From the NCBI GenBank assembly GCA_021464415.1, contig CM038467.1:26279748-26343747 (forward strand): a stretch of 64,000 nucleotides of DNA. The letters are read 5' to 3'. This DNA is from Lonicera japonica. Taxonomy: Eukaryota; Streptophyta; Magnoliopsida; Dipsacales; Caprifoliaceae. The notes beneath the pieces are model-generated. The model worked only from the letters and a program-made list of their open reading frames with translations. It had not been told where the DNA came from and did no database searches. Positions 11,843 to 22,745 of this stretch are shown piece by piece. Positions within the stretch are counted from its first letter, which is position 1. Every line of letters begins with the position of its first letter. Both the position numbers and the translations under genes were made by a program.

Positions 11843-13408
11843 GCTCTTACATCAATAAAATAGTCTAGGACTATAACTCCATATATTTTTATATTAGTAT
11901 TAGTATTCCAAATAAATTTAAACTCTACTTTATTTGACTAAAATGATTAAAGAAGTTAGAATTTGTGATGAATTATGTATTATGTATGAGACTTTTATAT
12001 AACTTTATAACAAATTTCCCAAGAAGGAAGCTATTTAATAGATAGTATTAAATGAATTTTACACTTGATACTATGTTTTGTTTATTTGTTATTATTTTTA
12101 TTTCATACTAATTATTAAATTCTTATTATGTATATATTTATTAATGAACTTAATGACACTTGTCAAATACTGAAATCGCGTGCAACGTACGAGTACAAAA
12201 ACTAATTATAGAAAAAAATAAGAACATCTCCCCTAATTACCCATATCTTTTCTAACATCTTAAAGGCACACTTTAAGAATTTATTAATAAAAAAGAGTAA
12301 GGTCCTAATAAAACTATCATTGCATGGAGACAGGGGCGGACCCAGGAATCTTCCGAGAAGTGGGTTAAAACTTAACAAATGTGTAAGCTTATATTAACTT
12401 TTTTTTTTACAAATTTTAGTGGGGTTTTCAAAAATTTCCCGTGTACTAAAGCCTACCCTATCCTCCCTTAGGTCCGATCCAGTCCAACAAGTAAATATGA
12501 AAGGCTTTATTACTTGCATTTATCAATTGTAATAATGTTGATAACTGTACTACAAAAACTATCAAACACCTTCTTTAGTATATACCAACAAGATCAAACT
12601 AACTAAATAAGACCAGCCACTTAAGTTTTCTAGTTTCAATCCGTTTTTGTATAAACATTTTACATAAATTGATACGACACCAACCAAATAAACTTGGGAG
12701 TCCATCACCCTTATAGGGAGCTGAATACAATTTCTTCAACTCTCCTCTAAAGTAAATGCTGAGTGACGAAAAAAAGTCATGGAATCTTCATCATTTAAGT
12801 TGTTCAATTTATATGTGGAAAAGCAAATCTAGAAGTAACCAAAATTTTGTATCCAGGTATTCGAAACGCCAATTTCTGAATATTGGATTGCCATTCGGAC
12901 GATTAGTACAGGATGTGTCCCTGTTTCCCTCAGCAAATGTTCTTCCAGTAGGTTGCCACCTGCTCTATGGTTTGAAATAAAAGGATTCTCACTTCTCTCC
13001 TAAACCATCCACAGGGAAAATCATTTCCTTTTGGTACTAAAATTTTCTCTTCCGTCCAAAACTTTCAAATGCCATGTTAAAGTGATTTTATCAAAATGTT
13101 CTAAGAAACACAGGAATGCACTTCTTTAAATACTAACAAAACAAAACATCATCAAACAAAAACTAGAAATAAAGGAGGAGTTCCTCTCACAACACAATAA
13201 TAACAGCCATATAAAGTTTTCCCATTAAAAGAATATGCTTTCCCATCAACACTTTCAATTTTTCTACGATCGCTTTTCTTTTCCTCCCTTACTTTTCTAA
13301 GGCTTACTATTAAGTTTCTGTATACATCAAACTGCCTCTATGATGAGCTCTATATATACAGTACACGCAACTCCCACACTTTCAGTTTATCCATTTACAC
13401 GCAATACA
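11843..13408. other. Spacer downstream of the fusion gene; possible hAT MITE remnant at about 12331-12490
   Basis: No gene is visible. At 12331 CAGGGGCGGACCCAGG has the form of common plant hAT termini, and GGTCCGATCCAGTCC near 12472 is a degenerate inverted counterpart; an 8-bp target duplication was not found. The part nearest 13408 probably includes the 3' UTR of the minus-strand fusion gene. Confidence 0.4.
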
Positions 13409-14110
13409 TCATTTTCTGCCCCATTGAAAGCAGAAACAACCACCCTGCAGAAAATAAAATGAGATCAATAAAAGGAAATTATAAGCCTGCAATCTGTTGA
13501 AGAGCATCCACAATGGGTAATAGCATAAACTTGAAAAAAGAAATCTTATATGGGTTTTAGAATACATATATGGTACATGACTATATATAGTTAACAGTTG
13601 TATAGCAAACTTTAGGCCTTGTCTGGTTCGGAGTGAAAAAGTAAAGTGGTGAAAGATTTTTACATGTTTGGCATTGTGTGTATCCGTTCATATTTTTACA
13701 TGAACAAAGAATTAATGAACAAAAATATCTATATATATATGTATGAACAGAGAATTAGTATAAACAATATAGATAGACATCATTGACGAACCTTTAATTT
13801 TTTCTTTATACGACCTCGGTGGGGAGGAAGCGAAGTCACAGCTGGAGTTATAGGCACCCTTCCTGCACTTTTTCTCTCCTCTCTTACTAACTCGAATATT
13901 TGTGTGAAACCGTCGTCAGATGTTGGATCATGTTCATCCCAATCTCCAAATTTTGGAACAGGAAGTCCACCGTGATCAAGCTGCCAAATCACAGAGAACG
14001 CACATTATGCCCATAAAGATGCCATTACAATTCATCGAATCTCAAACAGATTTTATTGAAGATATCTGCCAATGATATACGTGTGCGTGCATGTGTGTGA
14101 CTGTCTCTAT

Positions 14111-14177
<67 letters not shown>

Positions 14178-16406
14178 GGATAGGATGGGAATAGGTGATG
14201 GATCAACCAGGGAGAGATGTGCCAACATCTGGTTACCTCATAAAACGTTGATGAATGGTAAATATGTCTATTTGAACCTTACAATCCCACCTAGAAGTCC
14301 TAAGCAAATTTTTGTTGGAAATTTCATATTAGGTGAGGTTACTGGTCACTGCCTAGCAACTAAGTCGACCTAATGCTCTGTTCAGTAGGAGGGAAAAGTG
14401 GAGCAAAGGATCAAGTTTCCATTGTTTGGCGTAAGTGTTGCACCTCACAAGCCTTGTACACAGGCTAGGCAGCTAGGCGCAACTATGGCAGATCATGCTA
14501 AGTTCCACTTGGTATACTAAGGAAAGAAAAACAGCCACAAAAGCACAAACAATAGAGAAATGAGAAAACAACCAACAATTTCACAAGATGGGAGTTACTG
14601 TGGTGTCAGCGTAAAAGCCACTAATCCACCCGTGATGATAGCTTATATTGATTACAGGAACAAAGTAGTAATTACAAGCACTCAAGCAAAACTCACCAAA
14701 ATTTAGCTCTCAGATAGTAAACCTAACTAGTTTGCCAAATTTTCAAGTTCTAAGACAAATGGCCTAAAATTGCACTATATGCAAAAATCTGCCCTGGCCC
14801 ATGATCGATCATGCATGACCGGAAAAATGGTGAGCCAATTTCTTCAGTAAGAAGGAAATATGAAAGGGAAGAGAAGTGGAGGGATGCTCCTCTTTCCACA
14901 TCCATCAATCCATTCCTTCAAACCGCTCTTATGAAAAGCCTTATTTATTTTTTTATTTTTTTTACTTTTTACTTGAAACTCTTTCTTCCTTTCTTTTTCC
15001 ACTGTGTAGAAAATTAGGGGAAGTCCCTCCTATTTCCATCCCTCTTACCAAACAGTCAAACACAAAAGAGAAAACAGCTTTCCTTCCTTTGGGAATGAAA
15101 GGTCATCTCATCCTTCTTACTTTTCTTTCCTTCAACTTTTCCGTCCTACCAAACAAAGCACAAGCATCTTCAAGCAGTGATTTATAGAGCACTCGTTGGG
15201 AGAGAATAGCTACAGCAAGCGATATCTAATTTGACATGCTCTTCACTGAGTTTTCCATTCTTGAACTCAATCCTGTGGACCCAATTGTTTGCTCAAGAAT
15301 TTGAGTGGTTCTCTATATAATTTCTTAAACTTATTTCACTCACTTCTAAACTTTCACGAACCAAAAATTGAATAAAGTGGAAAGGAAAGCAAGTTCTAAG
15401 ACTACACAGCGGAATTTCAGGATTTGCAACAGAAATAAGGAGAAAACAACTCCTGCTTGATAGAATCCCAAAGACTCTATTCACCAACCACTTGATTGCT
15501 AAGAAAGGAGACTAGATATATTTTAGCAGGCTGTGGTTCATCATGGTAATAACCTAAGAAAGGAAACTAGTTGTGTGTGCGTATGCACGCCAGAAATTAC
15601 ACAAAGGATAATTCTAGGGAGACACAAGCTCCATAACATTATGTCCCCACCAACGTAAGGGTGCCATATTGGCATGTTACTCCTTTGGGTCAGATACAAG
15701 TGATCTTCCCTAGAAAAAGGAATCATAAGCAAATTTGCAAAAGAGATAATGAGATAGATATGAGAAAAAGAAAAAAAATTACATTTTCGTCCCCATGAGT
15801 AGCTGGTCTTGCTCGGGATCTTCCAGGACTGGTGGGAGGTACCCCATGGCTACCTTCAGCTGAACCCTTTCTTTCCCATGAGGGAGAAGAAACTCCGCCA
15901 CCTTTGTCCACAACCCTCGCATTGTAACTTGGGTGTGGGTGTAGTGGCAGCCGTTCTACGCTGCGATCAAACCCCGTACTATGCCGTGTGGCCCAGTTAG
16001 ATCCATCAATGGTTCTTATACCCCTGGCTAGAAGAGGAGGTGAATTGACGGTGGCTTTTTGGCCTACGGCGTCCTGGCGTAATGGAGAATCAGTTGCTCT
16101 CCTCAGGTCATCTTGTTCTTGGCTAGGCCTTCGTTCATGTCTTGATTTTATTATATTTGGACCTTTAGGTGTTTCGGATTCAGACTTGCTGCTTCCGGGC
16201 CCCACACCACCATGTCGTTCATGTTCTGAGCTTACCACCACCTCTGGTGCCTTTTGGCCCCTTGGTTCTTCGCTATGAGGTGAACTAGAATTGGCTTTGG
16301 GATCATTTGGCTTCCTCTTTGCACCACTTGCTTTCTCCAAATAGTCCGTGTGGGGGGCATCTTCTTCACTTTCCCAGTTACTGAACTTTGGTGCTTCCGA
16401 TTGCTC
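13409..16406 (-). CDS. Exons 3-5: complete RIN4-like module with two NOI domains and Cys tail
   Basis: Exon 3 (16406-15783, 208 codons) starts [20 protein letters not shown], the N-terminal NOI domain, followed by a long polar, Pro/Ser/Arg-rich linker. Exon 4 (13980-13792, 63 codons) carries the C-terminal NOI domain, with [12 protein letters not shown] and [13 protein letters not shown]. Exon 5 (13444-13409) encodes [11 protein letters not shown] and the stop, matching the Cys-rich RIN4 terminus that is lipidated for plasma-membrane anchoring. VPKFGDW is the canonical AvrRpt2 cleavage-site form; the N-terminal site reads APKFSNW and departs from it. The usual RIN4 start Met next to the first NOI is missing, and the intron before it has no plausible short first exon, which supports fusion to the LRR exon. 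Intron 13981-15782 holds a microsatellite and a possible MITE. Confidence 0.85.
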
Positions 16407-19400
16407 CTACAAGAAGAATAAAGAGCTGAGTCAGTGAAAATACACAAGAACCAATAATTCTAGAGGGGCATATGCAATTGACAAAAAAGACCGAGATATC
16501 TAGCGTGGCTACCATGTATTAGTTAGAATGGGGGTCCATATGAAATTTCATCCTTATAACAATATATTCTAACCGATGATTAATCTCAAGATTGGAATGT
16601 CATTCAAAATCTGGGCTGTTCATTTAAAATTGAATGCTTAGATTCTTTAAACAACTTAGATTTGACAGATAGTGCTTGCATATGCCAAGGACACATTTGG
16701 ACAGGAACTACCTGTCAAAATATGAACCATCTAATAAGAAAACATTACCTGGTTTTTACTAGAGTTTTGAATCATGCTCAAAGTATTGTGTGAATTCCGA
16801 GCTTCTGCAAGTTGATTCATCAAACCATCTCTTCGAAGTGGGACGAAGACACAACGCAGATACTCAGGTTGGTTGCTTTTCCATTCCAACGCTTCCCACC
16901 ATTCACTCTCACCTTTTATCTCTTCTATATCTATACTGGACATTTCCGCAGGAGAAAGACTTTGGAGCTTTGGACAATTATAAACAACCATCCTTTCTAA
17001 TCTTGGAGCAACACATAAACCACTAGAAATGCTGACCAATCCAGGTAGATGTAGAAGTGATATCTTCTCTAAGCTTGGGAGAAACTCTTCACTAGATTCC
17101 AAGCTCGAAGGTTCCACACTTACTAGGCTTTCAACTTTGGGGCAGTCTTCAACTATTAGCTCTTTCAAGTTCACGAGATTACTTAGCAACCCAACGTTGA
17201 AAATGATACTCAACTTGGGGCATGTATGGAGAGCCAAGACCTGTAAATGGTACAGGCAACCACTAGCAGGTGGTCCTACCAAAATGCTTTCCAAATTCTT
17301 CATGTAATGGATGCTAAGGTATTGTAGCAACCCGAGTATGGGTTTTCCACCATTACTTCTATCTCCGTTATCACCACCGTCAATGGCAGTTATCATCTCA
17401 TTACATTCCACCAACAGGCAAAACCTTAGATTATCCATCTCATTAGCCTTAAATGTAGTTAATCGGTCGATAGTCCAATGGCGGTCAAGGAACAAAGCCC
17501 CGGCATGTTTGAGCGCCTGGCCAATTCCATCTATGTTTCCGTTGCCATTTACATACTTCAGGCATTTCTCTAATGTCTCAAAGCTATCCTGAAGATCACG
17601 CGGAACACGAGATACAATACCCTGATCATGACGACCAACAAGTAATCTAAAGTTTGATAAACTTTGGCTTTCAACCCTTGGAAGTTGAAGGAATTTTTGC
17701 AATAGTTCAATCGTAGGAAAATACAACTTTACTGCTTCCAGCCTTTCCAAGCTAAATAAGTCTTGAATGATATATTCCACCTCTGCATACCACCACTCGC
17801 AGTCAGGATCCACAAAGATGCTTAATTCCTTCAAATGAGAGAGTTTTGACAATGTCTTCCTTGGGATTATTTCACCATTCTCCTTTATTTCTGATATGTA
17901 TTCATCCGCACAAGCACACAAGGACACCTCCAACTGTTTCAATTTACTTAGCATTTCAATTTCCTTGGGGATATATATAAGCTCAGTTCCTGCAAGATCA
18001 AAGACTTCAAGGTTCTTAAGTGCCCGAATTTCAGCTGGTAATTCCATCAAGAGTTTGCAACCTCTCAACAACAATTTCTGGAGTTCAACCAAATTGGAAA
18101 TGGATGGAGGCAAATATTTTATGCTCGTCCTCGACATATCCAGTACTTGGAGGGCAGGCATGAACTCAAAGAATGAGGGAGGGATCTCTGACAAGTCATA
18201 GTTGTCTTGTAACAACAACTCTCTTAGGCCTGGGAGATTTATGTTTTCTGGCAGCTTTGAGAGTCCACTATTCATCAAGTGGCACTCTGTACCACACCAC
18301 AACGAAATATCTTTTCTCTTTAGTCCATCTTTATCGAAATCCACAAAACGTACTGTTGACTCGTCGCTGAAAATTATAATCGGAGAAGAAAATTATTATA
18401 TAGACATGTGGCCGAAAATTACAATCGAAAGAGAAAATAAAGGAAAATGAACATGTCATAACAACAATTCAACCAAATCTTGTCCCTAGGTTGTTACCCT
18501 CATGAATTTTAAAGGGGTATTTTAATTTCGACCCGATAATTCATACGCGAGTAGACTTTTAGCATCATCGTTGTACAAGTTCAACAATCCTATTGTTTAA
18601 ATCTTAAAATGGTTAGGGGTAGTGTTGTTCTTTTCTTCATGTACACCTTTAATTTAGAGTTTGTCTCATGACTGCAAATTTCAATCAAAGAAGAAAAAGA
18701 GTCAATGACTACAGTTTCATTCTCATGAAAATGGCAAACAAAGTGTCTTTAGGGAAAAACGGCCATATGAATCTGTCTGCCGGTTTTTTTCTTTTTTCTT
18801 TTTTCGAATAAGAGCTGAGAATTACAAAAAATTACTCCCTCCATGTGAATTGATCAGGTTAGGCAATCACACTTCTTTGAAGAGAGACTAGTTTCAGCAT
18901 AACCAATAGTTACGATTTTTTATTTTTGTTATGCATAAAAGTTCTTCACTATCATGAAATTTGATATATTGATTATGTCCCAAAGTGGAAACTGGATGCT
19001 TAACTTCGGACGTACCAATAAGGAATAACAGACTCCTAATTTGGTACGAAAGGAGTATACAAGAAGGAATAATGGACTCCTATAGAGTAGAAGTAAGACA
19101 TATTCCGCTCAGATCCTTTAGGTAAACAAAAGCTGTGGAAAAAAAAAACTCCCTCTACTTGTTTATAATGATAAACAAAAGAAGCATAGTATTTTATTTT
19201 CTCCTACTTTCTCATGAGATTCTTTATCTTAAAATATTCATGCATTTCTTTCCGGCCAAATGACCTAGGAAAGAGACATAAAAATACACCTCCTCAAACA
19301 GTTGGCTCTTTTCTTATTTGCAGGAAAATGATGGCAGTATATTCTTGAACTTGCAGAATTCGTTCTAAAAAGCATCTCAGACTGTTTGTGTGCTCAGAAG

Positions 19401-20850
19401 GGTTTAATTAATGGAGTCTAAGGTTTGTTTTGTTTTCGGTTTTTTTTTTTTTCCAAATATAAGTATGTATTAGTCCTGTGCAACAAACCCAATATATGCA
19501 GCAATAAAAAAAATATCATTCTTCCTCATCTTAGTCTCACCTAAGAACAAACAGAGCATGCGGATAAGAAAAAAAAATGTTCCAGATCTGTCTCAAAATC
19601 TGTTGAGCGTGGGTCAATTGCTTAGAAAAGGCTGTATGCTAAATTATATGCTTCTTCACTAGGAAGAAAGTATCAAGAAAATGGAATGTAGTCATAATAT
19701 CAATATATTCTTCAAGAAACAGAAATAACATGTATATGAACATAGTCCTGTCTTACCTCGAGGTATCTTCTGCAAAGGAGGTTTTTTCAATCCCTTTGCT
19801 TTGCCCTATAGGCGAGTTGGGATCCGATTGTATGGTAGAAGAGCCCTTTGCCTTTTGGTTGTCAAAAGTCTCACCAAAATCATAAACATCCTCATAAAGT
19901 ACAGAAGAATCCTTCTTATGTAATGCCAATGCCAATGCAAACTCAAGCGACGCCACAACCTCACTCATTGTCGGTCGCTCTTTCCAATGACTAAGCAAGC
20001 ACTGACCCGCAATTTTCACAAAAGCCATCAAAGAATTCTCTTGAATTTCCCCCTCTAAATTGGGATCTATAAGCCAGTGTGTTGTATCTTCTTGTATGCA
20101 GTGTTTGCCCCATTGCACTATACTCCATTGGTCCTCAGGTAGTGTACGATCAACTGCCCGCCTTCCAGACAAGGCTTCTAACAACACTACCCCAAAAGAA
20201 TAAACGTCCGATTTCTCAGTTAAAATGCCACTCAACGCATACTCCGGATCAAGATAACCGAAAGTTCCTTTAACATGTGTATCAACAAAAGGCTGCTCTT
20301 TCGGAACTATTGTGGACACCCTAAAACCATAAATCTTAGCATCCCAATTTTCATCTAATAAAATATTGGAACTTTTCACATCGCCATGTACAACTCTATG
20401 GAATTCATATGCGCCGGTGTGAAGATAATCTAATCCCCGCGCTACTTCTATACATATCTTAACACGTTGTGCCCACGACATATTAGAATTACTACCGTAT
20501 GTCAATTTTGCTTTGTAAAGATGATCAGCCAGGCTTCCATTTGCCATGTACTCGTAAACAACGATGATTTCGTCTTTGTTATCACAATAACCAATAAGAG
20601 AAACGACATGCCTGTGTCTAAATTTAGAATGCATTTCTATCTCAGTTAACAATTCCGTACCCCTTAGTTCGGACATGGGAAGAAATCGATTAATGGCAAC
20701 CGCAGTAGCTCCATTATCGATGATACCTTTGTAAACCTTACCAAATCCGCCTTTTCCGATGAAAAATCCATCGGAAAAGTTGCTAGTGGCCGCTTGGATC
20801 TCGGCAAATGTAAAACGACGGCAAAATTGGTCGGCCGGCGAGGTGAACAT
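13409..20850 (-). CDS. Pseudokinase-LRR-RIN4 fusion gene (5 exons, predicted 1,186 aa)
   Basis: Minus-strand exons 20850-19757, 18366-16749, 16406-15783, 13980-13792 and 13444-13409 join through GT-AG introns with matching phases into one open frame of 3,561 bases. The modules in order are a CrRLK1L/FERONIA-type kinase domain with lost catalytic residues, the LRR half of an NLR, an N-terminal NOI domain, a low-complexity linker, a C-terminal NOI domain and a Cys-containing RIN4 tail. No NB-ARC is present. The kinase ATG has an in-frame stop four codons upstream. The splice sites are good (GAG|GTAAGA, CAG|GTAATG, TTTTCAG|C, CTTGTAG|G) except the fourth donor AAG|GTTCGT, which is weak. RIN4 is a membrane-anchored immune regulator targeted by pathogen effectors, so the likely role is an integrated decoy. 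Two or three separate genes remain possible: only a transcript can prove the kinase-LRR junction across the 1.39 kb intron. The LRR-RIN4 junction is better supported, because the RIN4 part has no start of its own. Confidence 0.65.
14110..14174. repeat. Compound (GT)n(GA)n microsatellite in an intron
   Basis: About 13 GT units pass directly into about 20 GA units, inside the intron between the two NOI-domain exons. Confidence 0.95.
14376..15165. mobile_element. Possible MITE in the RIN4 intron
   Basis: The left end GCTCTGTTCAGTAGGAGGGA and the reverse complement of the right end, GCTTTGTTTGGTAGGACGGA, match at most positions over about 25 bp, in the style of Harbinger/hAT-type MITEs. A target duplication could not be read. 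The inner sequence has no coding capacity. Confidence 0.5.
16749..18366 (-). CDS. Exon 2: LRR half of a CC-NLR-type resistance protein (no NB-ARC)
   Basis: About 539 codons, opened by a splice acceptor (TTTTCAG) after which one base completes the codon begun in the kinase exon. The text begins [12 protein letters not shown] and passes at once into leucine-rich repeats: [62 protein letters not shown]. It ends with the NLR-type closing block ending EWWEALEW followed by VPLRR. This corresponds to the region after the MHD motif of RPS2/At4g27190-type NLRs, and the NLR at 39455-42403 has the same closing pattern (WWDKLQW...SLR). The 1.39 kb intron before it contains no P-loop, GLPL or other NB-ARC motif. 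The frame ends in CAG|GTAATG, phase 0, leading to the RIN4 exon. Read alone it would have no ATG start. Confidence 0.88.
19757..20850 (-). CDS. Exon 1: FERONIA/CrRLK1L-like pseudokinase module
   Basis: The 364 codons begin MFTSPADQF and show a complete kinase fold: [15 protein letters not shown] (11-25), glycine loop GKGGFGKVY (32-40), catalytic loop [11 protein letters not shown] (155-165) and activation segment [10 protein letters not shown] (195-204). Wording such as [12 protein letters not shown] and [12 protein letters not shown] places it with CrRLK1L/Pto-like receptor kinases. The extracellular malectin and transmembrane parts of a receptor are absent, so the protein is cytoplasmic. 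Three key sites are changed: the beta-3 Lys of VAIK reads VAIN (N54), HRD reads HGD with the Asp kept, and DFG reads GFR (175-177). Phosphotransfer is therefore unlikely. After the kinase comes an acidic, Ser-rich tail, and the frame ends in a strong splice donor at 19756-19755, two bases into a codon. Without splicing, a stop follows at once. Confidence 0.9.
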
Positions 20851-21394
20851 GCTGGTTTTTTATCGATGCTACTGGATCAAAAGGATTTGTGGGGAAAAAC
20901 ACAAAACTTAAGAGGTGTTCTAGGGATTGTCAATGTGAGATTAGGTATGCAAATTCTTCTTTTTTGTCGAGGTGTCTCTTGTTGACTTTCCAGTTTCCTC
21001 CTACAATAAGGAGCAGCCAAAATATAAATTATTTACAAAATTAGGGGTTCGATTATCTCGTTACAAAAAAAAAACCTCCTTGTCGAGTCAGAGCTTAAAC
21101 TCGATTACTTTATACATAAATCAAATGTTATTGAATTATTTTTAAAAATTGGTTTAATCAAATAATACCGAATATTAAGTTAATGAAAAGTTACCGAATT
21201 GAATTACTTAATTAAATGTCAAAATTTAGTAACGAATTACCAATTTGGAGCTTAAATTTGAAATGTTCTCGTATGGGTGTCATGATCAATGTTCCAAAAA
21301 TAGCGGTGTTATAATTATAATGATATTTTGACTATAAAATTAGGGTGCCTATAATATTATCTTTTTAGACATTTATGCGTGTAAAATTTATTCT
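20851..21394 (-). promoter_or_regulatory. Upstream region of the fusion gene
   Basis: The region directly 5' of the kinase ATG should hold its promoter. I see AT-rich sequence but cannot single out a TATA box, W-box cluster or leader exon. Confidence 0.3.
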
Positions 21395-22745
21395 TACCTC
21401 GCAATAAAAATAAAATCAATTGAGTCCATTAATCAATAAAAATCAATTGTGATTATTTTTTTCATTTAAAAGTAAAATCAATTGTAATACTTACTTAGCC
21501 AAATTTATGTGTAAGTTTAGAACACTCACTATATATGTCATGTCAACACACCATATATTCGCTTTCAACAAATCATAAAGTGAATTTAACAAAAAATAGT
21601 GATAATCCAATCTTACTTTAATTAATTAAAACATGCACCTAATAAAAATAATTGTTTTAAAGCGTTGAAGCACTAAAATTAGTAGAGTTTAATCAGTATA
21701 AACACATGTAATAAAATAAATTAAATATCTTTGTCTTAACCCTAACACAAATTTATACTAGTATAAAAAAAATTAAATAACAAAAAAAATTAAAACAAAA
21801 CTTACTTGAAATGAAATTAATTTAAATAAATTAAATTTTCAATCTTCAAAAGTCCATAACAAATAAAAAGCCATCGAAAAAAAGATGGGAAAAAAAGGCG
21901 TTGGCAATCTGCTAAAATCCCCCTTTATTTTTTTGGTTCAAGGGAGTGCCACATGCTCTAAATATTATAGAAATTGGTATGGAAAGAATCCATCACTTAT
22001 GTTGTGATAAATTTTAATACTCGCAAGCGTACGAATCAGTTAATAATATAGTGTGCAAGAAAGGTTGATCCCGCAAAGATTCAAACAATATGTTTTATAA
22101 TTATCTTGTTAATTTTTTACTAAATTCTTAATCTAGCTAGAAAAGTAGTGGAATAAAATAAACTAAAATAAGTAAAATAAAGAAAGCAAGTAAACTAAAT
22201 AACTAAATAATATTAAGCGAGATAATAAAATCAATGAATTAATTAACTAGAGTCATCTTTTTAAATATTCATGTGCGTAAACTCTATTATTGTCTGGCAA
22301 TAATTTGGTCCCTCGACTCTATTATTTGCAAAAAATAAAATCATTTAAATTTAATTAATTTATAAAATTCAATTATAATTCTTCCACAGCCAAATTTATG
22401 TATAAAGTCAAAACAATTATTGTATCCGTCAAAACACACCCTATATCCGATTTCAACAAATCATAAGGTGAATCTAACAACAAAAAATAATGAGAATCCA
22501 ACTTTATTTTTATTAGTTAAAATAGGCATCCAACAAGAAAAATTGTGTTTAAAATTGAAGTATTAAATTTATAGAGTCAATTGGCAAGAACACGTGTAGT
22601 GAAATTAATTAAATATACTTATCCTAATTCTACCAAAAATTTATACTAGTATAAAATAAAATAAAATAAATTATAAAGAAAATTAAAAGAAAATTTACTA
22701 AATAATTAACTAAAACAAATCTTCGATGTTCAAAATAAAAAAATA
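21395..22745 (+). repeat. Diverged tandem duplication of a non-coding repeat, about 0.9 kb period
   Basis: Segments at about 21395-21850 and 22290-22745 align throughout. Both contain AGCCAAATTTATGT, TTCAACAAATCATAA and AATTTATACTAGTATAAAA. Between them lies ACTCGCAAGCGTACGAATC, a motif found in several plant retroelement-derived repeats. There is no coding sequence and I cannot assign the family. Confidence 0.7.

Noticed and set aside
14025..14228. Ser/Leu and Thr/His-rich protein
   Set aside because: It is a translation of the GT/GA microsatellite.
15723..16340. A stand-alone RIN4-like gene starting inside this frame
   Set aside because: The frame is open upstream to a splice acceptor at 16407, includes the first NOI domain before 16340, and has no ATG near the usual RIN4 start. 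It is treated as an internal exon.
16790..18450. Several plus-strand frames opposite the LRR exon
   Set aside because: They are antisense shadows of the LRR coding exon with no family resemblance.
18367..19756. Hidden NB-ARC exon between kinase and LRR
   Set aside because: No P-loop, kinase-2, GLPL or RNBS motif is visible on the minus strand, and the DNA is AT-rich and without a long frame.
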